A DNA stretch of 40,480 bases, from positions 1 to 40,480 of the forward strand of contig QZKM01000026.1 of assembly GCA_003599485.1 (NCBI GenBank), read 5' to 3'. Below the pieces are notes generated by a model. The model worked only from the letters and a program-made list of their open reading frames with translations, ran no database searches and had not been told where the DNA came from. Position numbers and translations under genes: made by a program. Source of the stretch: Gammaproteobacteria bacterium. Its GTDB lineage: Bacteria; Pseudomonadota; Gammaproteobacteria; SURF-13. Positions 22,939-30,044 of the stretch are shown in pieces. Positions within the stretch are counted from its first letter, which is position 1; each line of letters begins with the position of its first letter.

Positions 22939-23063
22939 TCACTGCGCCGCTCGTACCACTGCGGCCAGACGTTCGGCGAGCGATTTCACCAGACCCGCGT
23001 CCTCCCCTTCCACCATCACGCGCAGCAACGGCTCGGTGCCGGAGGGGCGCAGCAGATGCGGCC
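22939..23063 (-). pseudogene. glmM: glmM 3'-end remnant (displaced)
   Basis: The minus strand encodes [17 protein letters not shown] followed by [21 protein letters not shown] and a stop. This matches the C-terminal phosphate-binding loop and last helix of phosphoglucosamine mutase, including the RPSGTEP signature. The match at DNA level runs up to about 23063, with one base missing at about 23055 relative to the intact gene. There is no start or upstream part. It lies exactly where the native glmM 3' end would be relative to tpiA. Its sequence past the signature differs clearly from the intact glmM (30045-31388) and is more GC-rich (hand count about 65% against 54% over the terminal 80 bases), so it is probably the original chromosomal end. 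Confidence 0.85.
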
Positions 23064-23065
23064 TG

Positions 23066-23089
23066 AATAAAGGGGACGCTACCTTTATT
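23066..23089. repeat. REP-like hairpin next to the RAYT remnant
   Basis: AATAAAGG (23066-23073) and CCTTTATT (23082-23089) form a perfect 8-bp stem with the loop GGACGCTA. It abuts the glmM remnant on one side and the 3' end of the truncated RAYT gene on the other, the usual position of a REP element cognate to a RAYT transposase. Confidence 0.65.
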
Positions 23090-23096
23090 TTTCAAT

Positions 23097-23339
23097 CTAT
23101 TCATCAGAATCCTTCCTCGGCCGTCCACGTGGACGGTACTGCAATGCTCTTCCCGTCATCCTCTCAAGCTTGTGGATGAACTTGCCTGAACCACAGGGCA
23201 GACCTTTTTCTATGTTGCGCCGCAGTACTCCAAGCTTCTCCGCCTCATTGCCCTCGGCCAGCCAGGCCGACCAGTCGCCGATGCCTTCAAACTGCCTGCA
23301 CCAATACGGCTTTTTCGTCAGTAATGCGTCTTGTCTCAA
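23097..23339 (-). pseudogene. C-terminal fragment of a REP-associated transposase (RAYT, Y1 family)
   Basis: About 80 residues including IGDWSAWLAEGNEAEKLGVL, RRNIEKGLPCGSGKFIHKLE and RALQYRPRGRPRKDSDE. These match the C-terminal tail I associate with REP-associated Y1 transposases, which mobilise or spread REP hairpins. The catalytic HUH and tyrosine region, normally upstream, is missing because the stretch opens directly after the membrane-protein gene. It is therefore a non-functional remnant. It starts with TTG if translated at all, and overlaps the end of the preceding gene by 4 bases. Confidence 0.75.
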
Positions 23340-23755
23340 TCCGCAGTGTCCGCCCGCGCTTGTTTATGTTCTTTAGCTTTGAGCAGCTTTCCGACTGCCA
23401 GATACCCAACGACGGCTGCTGCCACCGGCGAGAGGATCATCAACCAACCTAAGATGCCGGATTCCACTGCAATGATTGACAGCGTTTGAGCCGTCGTGAG
23501 GTTACCAGCGGACCCGATGAGGTACAGAACGCCGATCGGGAATATCAGAATCACGACTACGAACGTCACGACGACATCCAGCAATCGGACCCTACCAGCA
23601 AGCACACCTCCCAGTACCGCAAGAACGGCGAAGATCGGAAGCGACCAAGCCGGAATCTCTGGAATAAGATCGGCTGCTACCAACGCAGCGGTTGCGATGA
23701 TAAACCCGAAGTAGATAGCGGGCATGACAACGATGCCGAGCGATCGCTTGTTCAT
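23336..23755 (-). CDS. Four-helix membrane protein, candidate immunity protein
   Basis: 139 residues with four predicted membrane segments: about 7-31 (PAIYFGFIIATAALVAADLI), 38-55, 59-82 (LLDVVVTFVVVILIFPIGVL) and 91-121. It ends in a short basic cytoplasmic-type tail. I do not recognise the family. Its ATG is 2 bases past the stop of the orphan RHS C-terminal module, the position an immunity gene normally occupies. A membrane-embedded immunity protein would fit a toxin acting at the inner membrane; this is inference from position only. Its own ribosome-binding site is weak (GGGGAC about 10 bases upstream), suggesting translational coupling to the RHS tip. Confidence 0.6.
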   Translation of the reverse strand: MNKRSLGIVVMPAIYFGFIIATAALVAADLIPEIPAWSLPIFAVLAVLGGVLAGRVRLLDVVVTFVVVILIFPIGVLYLIGSAGNLTTAQTLSIIAVESGILGWLMILSPVAAAVVGYLAVGKLLKAKEHKQARADTAD

Positions 23756-23757
23756 GG

Positions 23758-24748
23758 TCAGATGTCCCCGTCACCAGGCCCTTTCGGAAGCTTCGGCTTT
23801 CGGACCTTCCCGAGGCATTCGATGAACTTGTTACGGCATTCATTCTGTTTCTGTTCATCGGTACCTGCTGCTCCATAGCAAGCCTGTTGTTCGAACGTGC
23901 AGCACACCGTCATGGATACCTTGCACGCAAGGTCAATGCAGACCTCGCAGATCTTTCCGCCGATCGGGTTCTCAGGGCATATCCGGTATCGGTTGTAATC
24001 GCCAGAGCTGTCAGTACCGTCCCCGGCTTGCAATCCAAACGGATCGATGAAACGCAAAGGATTATTGTTGGCGTAGACAGACGTAGGTATTGAGTCCTCC
24101 ATCCAACCCAATCGGATCCCTGGAAAGATACCGCTCCGACTGCGGATCATAATACCGATTCCAGTTGTAGTGTAGTCCGGTCTCCTGGTCATAGTACTGG
24201 CCGGGGTATCTCAGGTTGTTGGTGAGGGTGGCTGCATCCAGGGTGGCTTCGCCGTAGGCGTCATAGGAGGCCGACCAGACCTGGGCGCCGCTCATGGTGG
24301 TGAGTTTCTGCGGGGCGCCGAGGCGGTCGTTCTGATAGAAGTAGTAGCTGTGGTTGGCCTGGAGGTAGAGATATAAGGGGTCGGTGCCCCACACGCTGTC
24401 GGGGGCGTAGCCGTAGGTCTGGATGAGGGCGCCGCTTTCATTGTATTCGGCAATCAGGCCTTCGTCGCTGTAGTGGTACCAGGTTTTGGTTCCGCCGGTG
24501 TCTTTCCACAGGCGCCGGTTGAAGGGGTCGTAGCCGTAGGCGGCGATCGGGGTGTTGCCTTGCTCGACTTTGCTCAGGCGGTTTTGGGGGTCCCAGGTGT
24601 AGTGGACGCCACTGGGGTCGGTGAGGCTCTTTTTGCGGCCGCGGGCAAAGTGGCTAGGGCGCGTGGCAGAGTGTAAAGGCCACGCAGCACGGACAGCGCC
24701 CTTCGCACCGCGCAGCGTCGTTCCTGTCTTTATTTGACTCATGCTCAT
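23758..24748 (-). pseudogene. Orphan RHS tip with cysteine-rich C-terminal domain, frameshifted
   Basis: From about 24631 the minus strand encodes RHS repeats (SGVHYTWDPQNRLSKVEQGN, then the hallmark RYLSRDPIGLDGGLNTYV). The reading frame then breaks at a 4-base tandem duplication (agacagac, 24075-24082). With one copy removed it reads GLNTYVYANNNPLRF then DPFGL, the standard end of an RHS core. After DPFGL about 85 residues follow with nine cysteines (such as CEVCIDLACKV and VCCTFEQQAC), with no family I recognise. There is no N-terminal shell and no plausible start, so it resembles the displaced tip left by RHS C-terminal exchange. The first about 40 codons upstream are not RHS-like. A four-helix membrane protein follows 2 bases later. 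Confidence 0.75.
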
Positions 24749-24769
24749 GGGTCGTTTCTGGTTCCATTC

Positions 24770-24800
24770 GGCGGGTTACGGCGCGAGCGCCTAACCCGCC
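24770..24800. repeat. Imperfect palindrome after the lipoprotein gene
   Basis: GGCGGGTTACGGCGC (24770-24784) faces GCGCCTAACCCGCC (24787-24800) across two bases; the arms differ by one inserted base. Sequences of this GGCGGGTTA...TAACCCGCC type are common dispersed palindromes in proteobacteria. It lies 8 bases past the lipoprotein stop and could act as an mRNA end. Confidence 0.55.
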
Positions 24801-24808
24801 CTACCGGG

Positions 24809-25225
24809 CTACTTCATCAGCTCGAATTCAACAGAGCCTCCAGAACCTGGTCCGAATCCCATCACCAAATATTGCTTCCCGATTGATAACGGCTTAGCAC
24901 TCGCTGCTTCAGAGAAGCCAGAGGGAACTACACCATACTGAATTTGCTCAACCTCCAAATATTTTCCCGGCCTCAGTTCAAACGCCCACATCGGATTCTT
25001 ATAGTCCCATTCGCCTGCTTTTTTCTCCACGACCATAAAGCTATTAAGCTCAACTCGACTGGTATTTCCCTTCGGGGGAGATAGCAAAGACTTGGAGAAT
25101 TTAAAGGATGGCCGCTCAGAATTTAAATTTTCCGGGATGATTTCAAACTTGTTTGAGCATCCCCAAAGAAGTGCCAAGTCAAGCACAAGAAATATAGCAA
25201 TGTAATGTTTTTTCATGTCTGACAT
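24809..25225 (-). CDS. Putative lipoprotein, candidate RHS immunity protein
   Basis: 138 residues with an N-terminal signal and lipobox (KKHYIAIFLVLDLALLWGC, lipid cysteine about residue 23), so it should be exported and lipid-anchored. The mature part is about 115 residues, has no recognised domain, and includes WDYKNPMWAFELRPGKYLEV and a glycine-rich FGPGSGGSVEFEL end, suggestive of a small beta-rich domain. Its ATG is 3 bases past the RHS stop codon (an ATG at codon 4, 25216, is possible). Position suggests immunity against the RHS metallopeptidase tip, and the periplasmic location would match a toxin acting outside the cytoplasm. It is AT-rich relative to flanking core genes, fitting horizontal transfer. 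Confidence 0.65.
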   Translation of the reverse strand: MSDMKKHYIAIFLVLDLALLWGCSNKFEIIPENLNSERPSFKFSKSLLSPPKGNTSRVELNSFMVVEKKAGEWDYKNPMWAFELRPGKYLEVEQIQYGVVPSGFSEAASAKPLSIGKQYLVMGFGPGSGGSVEFELMK

Positions 25226-25228
25226 AAC

Positions 25229-28200
25229 CTATTTGTTTTGGCACTCGCATGCGCCTTGTTTTCCTAAGCCACGCGACTTTATAAGATTCTCAAAGTCGGA
25301 TGTGTTTTGCGAATTCCTGATCAACGCACGGTAATAATCTGCAAGTATCTCAGCCTGTTGCTCATAACGATAGTCACCAAAATCCTTGCTGGGGTCCAAA
25401 TCATATTGGTAAGTGTCACTCCTTGTCCCTTCAGCAGCAGCCTTTACCCAGCTATAGCTTGGATCATTTTGACCCTGATAGACATGTCCCACTTCATGAA
25501 CTAGCCACGATTGCTCTGCCAGATTTCCCGTCGAGAAATCTGATTTATAACCAGAAGATGGAAAATAAATGTTGTTGCCTAATGTGACCGCATTGTTTGT
25601 TGCAAGCGGTGGCCAAGTGCGAGGATCAAAACCTGGCCCGTCATGAATATCGATTTTCGGGTAATCAACATTGCAGTTGAAAATCTGACGAAGCATGTCA
25701 ATTTCGCCAGCTGTTAATGGACGAAGTCCGAAAGGATCGTAGTATCGAAGCGGATTTGCAAGAGCATAGATATAGGTATTCAGTCCCCCCTCCAACCCAA
25801 TCGGATCCCTAGAAAGATACCGCCCCGTCCCCGGATCATAATACCGATTCCAGTTGTAATGCAGTCCTGTCTCGCTGTCGAAGTATTGGCCGGGATACCG
25901 CAGATTCACGGTTGTAAGCCGCCCGTCTTGATCGGGATCCTCGTTGGGCACGGTATACCCGAAGGCCTCCCCTTCCCAGGACCACACTTTGTGGCCGGCG
26001 GCGTCGGTGGCAAGCCGCGGGGCGCCGAGATGATCGGTGTGGAGATAAACGAATACTTCTTCGCCCGTACCGGCACCCGGGCGTTTGGTCTGCGCTGGCA
26101 TCGGGGGGCGCTTGTCAAGAACGGTGCTGCGACCGGTGGCACAGGCTTGGTTTCCGGGGTTGCCGTGGTCACAGGGCAAGGGACGGGGGTCGCGGGTTGT
26201 GGTCCACTGCCCGAGCACTTTGTCCTCAGCCCAGAGGTATGTGCGATGGGTCGCGCCGCTCGCGTCGGTTTCCCGCAGCAGGTGGCCTTCGATGTCGTAG
26301 TGAGATAGCGTGATGCCCTGCGCCGTTTGTTTGCGGGTGCGCTGGCCAAGATGGTTGTAGGTGTAGGTGGCCACCCTGGAGCCGTTGTGGTAGATCTCCT
26401 TGAGCCGTCCGGCCTGGTTGTAGCGGTATTCCCGACCCGTCGCATCAGTCAGGGTGTTGCCGGCGGCATCGAGGGTGATGGCGCCCTCAGGGGAGGTGCT
26501 GAGGCGGTTGGTGGCGCTTAGGTAGCTGTAGCTGCCGCGGGCGTCGCTTAGGCGGTTGCCGTTGGCGTCGTAGCCGTAGGTGTCTATGGCGGTCTCTCGG
26601 TTCATTTGAGTCAGCCGGTCAAGCCGATCATAGCGGTAGTTTGCGCCCTCCGCCAGGCTTTGTTTTTGGGTGAAGTTGCCGTTGGGGTCATACGTATAGA
26701 GCCGGGTGTCGGCCGTGCCGAGGGACTGGTAGGTGAGGCGCCCTTGTAGATCGTATTGGCGCGCTTCGGCCAGACCGTTGCCATAGCCCTGCGCAATCAG
26801 AAGTCCATCAGCACGGTAGCTACGGTTGGCGGCGATGATGGTCGAAACGCCGTTCACCGTCGCTGTGACGGCGCCGATGCGTCCGAGGGCATCACGGGTG
26901 TATTGTACAAGGCGGCCGTCGGGATAGGTAATCCCGATGAGCCGATCGGCGGCGTCGTAGCCATAGCGTGTCACGTAGGTCACGCTGAGCTCAGCCTTCT
27001 GGTGGGTTAATACGTTGCCGAAGGCATCAAAGGCATAAGCGCTGATACCGCTTTCGTCCTGGACCTGGCACAGGTGGCCGATCCCAAAGGTACAGGCGGT
27101 CGTACTGTCCACAGGCGCCGCGTCGTAGGTAAACAGGACATCCTCCGCGGTGCCGGGGTAATCGAGCATGGTGGGACGGTTCAGAGGGTCGTAGATATAA
27201 GTGACGGTGATGCCTCGGGCGTCGGTCATGGTCTTGACATTACCGGCCGCATCGTGGCTATAAGCCGTCGTACCCCGATCGGGCGAGTGTTCTTGCAACA
27301 GGTTGCCGAGGTCGTCGTAGATATACTCGGTCGTCGCGTTGTTGGGGGCTTGCATCTGTTTCAGCCGATCGGCCACGTCGTAGTGATAGCGAGTGCGACC
27401 GCTTAGATTGTCGAGGGTCTCGATCAGGCGGTTTAAGGGGTCATAAGTGTGGGTGGTCGAGATACCGCTCGCGGCCGCCACTTGATTCGGGTCAGTCGTT
27501 TTGAGGAGGTTGCCGACGGCGTCCCACACTTGCCGGGTGAGGGAACCGCCGCTGTTGATCTCGTTCACACGGTTGCGGGCATCATAGGTGAACTCAATAG
27601 AGCGCGCCAGAGCGCCTTGGGGGTCGTAGGTCTTTTCACCGACGCGGTTGCCTTTGAGATCGTAGGTATAGGTGATCTTGTTGCCCAGACTGTCTGTGAT
27701 AGTCCTGAGGTAATGGGCAGCGTCGTAGGTGTAGGTAAGCGCAAAGCCATCGGGCATGGTGACCGAGGTTACTTGGCCTGCGGCGTCGTAAGTATATTGG
27801 GTGAGACGGGGCGTCCCGCCCGGCGGGGTGACGGTGACCGTGAGCATGCGCCCGCGTGCATCATATGTGTAGCTGGTCTTGATGCCATTGGGGTCGGTCA
27901 TCTGCAGCAATCGGCCGGCGGCATCGTAGGCATCATAGGTGGTGGTGTGGCCCAAAGCGTTGGTCACATTCTTTAATTGGCCGCAGGCACCGCCGGTGGT
28001 GCAGCCGTAGTAGGTCAGGGTGGTGAGGTCGTTTACGTCGGTGCGCGGTCCGTCGAGTTTGGTCACCTGGCCGGATACGTTGTAGCCGAGTTTGACCGTG
28101 CGCGAGACCGGTGTGCCGGAGGGCATGTAGCCCGATTGGGTGATTTCGATCGGGTTGCGTTGGGCATCGTAGGTAATATGCGTTTGCTTCGTGCCCGCTG

Positions 28201-29983
28201 CCCACACGCTGGGGGTTTCAATGAGCGTGGGGAGGTCCAGCTCGGCGCTGAGATATTGGTAGGCGGTAATGCGTGCGGCCGCGCCGGACACCGGGCTGCT
28301 ACAAGCGCCGGTCAGTCCCTCGGTCATTGAAACGCGCTGGTTGGCGGTGTTGTAGGCGTACTTCGTCACCCTGCTCTCATCGTCTTGTTTACAGGTGAGG
28401 TTATTGTTGGCGTCGAAGGTTTGAGTATGGGTTCTGCCGTCACTCAGGTTTTTCCTGGCTGTGAGGTTCTTCATCCCCAAGGTCACGGCAAAGGTCATGA
28501 CCTCTTTGTTGCCAATCGCATCGGTGATAGTGGTTTGCGTATCCGTGTCATACTGCAGGGTATATTTCTCCTGCGGGCCGCCGTTGTCAGTGACGGCGTG
28601 CTGGCTGGTGACCGCCCGGCCTTGGCTGTCGTAGCTCCAGGTGGCCAAACGCGCACCGTTTTCATCTGTGATCCCGGTCAGGTGACGCGGGTAAGCCGTA
28701 TTTTCGTAGTGATAGGTTCTGAACTTACCGTCCGGATAGGTCACGCGGATGAGGTTGTTGCTGGCATCATACGCGTAGCTGTAAATCTTCCCTGCGGGAT
28801 CTGTGAAGGTGCTTAAATGGCCACTCGCATCGTAGCCAAAGACCAGGGCATGACCAAAGGGACCAGTGAGGGTGGCGAGCTTGCCTTGGGTGTTGTAACC
28901 ATAGACGTAAGTCAATCCAGCACGATTCGTGCTCGATAGGAGTTTACCCATACTGTCGTAACGCTCAGTAGCACCATCCTGGTGAGTAAGGGTGTACCCA
29001 GTGGCGCCTTGGGCAAGAATCAATTCCGAATCAGCCTCGCCTTGCCAGGCTCCTGAGGCATTTTTAGTAAAGTGCTCGCCACGCCCGTCGCCACGCCACA
29101 CGGTGAGGATGGTGCTGTTGATCTCCAAATAGGGGGTGGCATTCGCGCTCCAGCCATAGCCGAGACCCAGGTCTTTGTTTGCGCCGCTGTTGTAAGAGCG
29201 GGTGAAGCTTATTGTGCCATCGGGACTGCGGTAATCTATTTCAGATTGATACTTGTTGCCGGTGGCGGGGTTGCAGGGGTTGCCGATGCATTGATCGGGC
29301 TCGCCGAGGTTTTTAGGCGGGGTTTCGCACAAACCTGGCAGGGCGTTGCGTGTCTGGCCAACGGGACAGGGATCGAGTGTAACGGTGATGGTCGCGGTTA
29401 TGGGGTTGGTGCAGATGGTATTTGGACCTACTGCTTCATGTACTAAAGGGTCGCCTAGGGATATGCTCTTGGGAAAATTAGCTATGGCATAATTGGCTGG
29501 AGTGTAGCCAGTCGGACAAGATAGCCAATGAAACGGATAGCCATGAGGCCCACGATGATCTGGGTTTGTCGTAATTAAATCAAAACATCCCCCCTCTTCC
29601 CCATATCCACGGTCTGCATTCTGGATATAAGTGAGAGGGTTATGCCAGCCGATAAAATCCCTACGGGCGTCACATACTTCGTGGCCAGAACCATAATCAC
29701 CTGGAACATTAGCCCAATCAGACCATGTGGAGGGATTAGGTGGTATGGGTGGTACAGTATAGCTTCTTATAATGATTGTGGCGGTTTGGCTGATGATCTT
29801 ATCGAATTGTAAAAGAGCAGTACCAGCACTCACTGCCCTCATGGCGGCTTCGGCCTCTGCCAAGGTGGGATAAATCTGGCCGCCGGTATTGCTAGGCTGA
29901 AAGGTGTCCGAGTATGCAGCATTGCCTATGGCAGTCAGGCACAGCACGCACAATAACCACGCCCCGTTCGTGATGCGCTTCAA
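25229..29983 (-). CDS. RHS-repeat polymorphic toxin with signal peptide and HExxH C-terminal domain
   Basis: 1584 residues. The start is TTG, supported by GGGAGG 4 bases upstream. A signal peptide (NGAWLLCVLCLTAIGNAAYS) is followed by about 200 residues of cysteine-containing N-terminal region. A DUF6531-like segment follows (GNPCNPATGNKYQSEIDY, about 230), then more than 20 YD/RHS repeats such as TYDAAGQVTSVTMPDG and YRYDRLDRLTQM. The core ends RYLSRDPIGLEGGLNTYIYA and DPFGL (1416-1420). The last 164 residues are the variable tip. They contain H1496-E-V-G-H1500 and later YEQQAEILADYY, where a glutamate could be the third zinc ligand, so a zinc metallopeptidase toxin is likely. There is no PAAR, VgrG or Eag partner nearby, so the export signal points to Sec rather than a type VI route. 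A lipoprotein gene follows. Confidence 0.88.
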   Translation of the reverse strand: MKRITNGAWLLCVLCLTAIGNAAYSDTFQPSNTGGQIYPTLAEAEAAMRAVSAGTALLQFDKIISQTATIIIRSYTVPPIPPNPSTWSDWANVPGDYGSGHEVCDARRDFIGWHNPLTYIQNADRGYGEEGGCFDLITTNPDHRGPHGYPFHWLSCPTGYTPANYAIANFPKSISLGDPLVHEAVGPNTICTNPITATITVTLDPCPVGQTRNALPGLCETPPKNLGEPDQCIGNPCNPATGNKYQSEIDYRSPDGTISFTRSYNSGANKDLGLGYGWSANATPYLEINSTILTVWRGDGRGEHFTKNASGAWQGEADSELILAQGATGYTLTHQDGATERYDSMGKLLSSTNRAGLTYVYGYNTQGKLATLTGPFGHALVFGYDASGHLSTFTDPAGKIYSYAYDASNNLIRVTYPDGKFRTYHYENTAYPRHLTGITDENGARLATWSYDSQGRAVTSQHAVTDNGGPQEKYTLQYDTDTQTTITDAIGNKEVMTFAVTLGMKNLTARKNLSDGRTHTQTFDANNNLTCKQDDESRVTKYAYNTANQRVSMTEGLTGACSSPVSGAAARITAYQYLSAELDLPTLIETPSVWAAGTKQTHITYDAQRNPIEITQSGYMPSGTPVSRTVKLGYNVSGQVTKLDGPRTDVNDLTTLTYYGCTTGGACGQLKNVTNALGHTTTYDAYDAAGRLLQMTDPNGIKTSYTYDARGRMLTVTVTPPGGTPRLTQYTYDAAGQVTSVTMPDGFALTYTYDAAHYLRTITDSLGNKITYTYDLKGNRVGEKTYDPQGALARSIEFTYDARNRVNEINSGGSLTRQVWDAVGNLLKTTDPNQVAAASGISTTHTYDPLNRLIETLDNLSGRTRYHYDVADRLKQMQAPNNATTEYIYDDLGNLLQEHSPDRGTTAYSHDAAGNVKTMTDARGITVTYIYDPLNRPTMLDYPGTAEDVLFTYDAAPVDSTTACTFGIGHLCQVQDESGISAYAFDAFGNVLTHQKAELSVTYVTRYGYDAADRLIGITYPDGRLVQYTRDALGRIGAVTATVNGVSTIIAANRSYRADGLLIAQGYGNGLAEARQYDLQGRLTYQSLGTADTRLYTYDPNGNFTQKQSLAEGANYRYDRLDRLTQMNRETAIDTYGYDANGNRLSDARGSYSYLSATNRLSTSPEGAITLDAAGNTLTDATGREYRYNQAGRLKEIYHNGSRVATYTYNHLGQRTRKQTAQGITLSHYDIEGHLLRETDASGATHRTYLWAEDKVLGQWTTTRDPRPLPCDHGNPGNQACATGRSTVLDKRPPMPAQTKRPGAGTGEEVFVYLHTDHLGAPRLATDAAGHKVWSWEGEAFGYTVPNEDPDQDGRLTTVNLRYPGQYFDSETGLHYNWNRYYDPGTGRYLSRDPIGLEGGLNTYIYALANPLRYYDPFGLRPLTAGEIDMLRQIFNCNVDYPKIDIHDGPGFDPRTWPPLATNNAVTLGNNIYFPSSGYKSDFSTGNLAEQSWLVHEVGHVYQGQNDPSYSWVKAAAEGTRSDTYQYDLDPSKDFGDYRYEQQAEILADYYRALIRNSQNTSDFENLIKSRGLGKQGACECQNK

Positions 29984-30044
29984 GCGTCCTCCCTTGTCAA
30001 AGTCCCGCCCTTTAAGCGTACGGTATTCTGCGGGAAGGGGGCTG

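Noticed and set aside
25859-28816. Several plus-strand frames opposite the RHS core
   Set aside because: They repeat with the RHS repeats themselves and have no start signals; they are shadows of the repeat-rich gene.
25229-29983. RHS repeats as a CRISPR or tandem DNA repeat array
   Set aside because: Repeats are protein-level YD motifs with variable DNA spacing; there are no identical spacer-separated repeats anywhere in the window.
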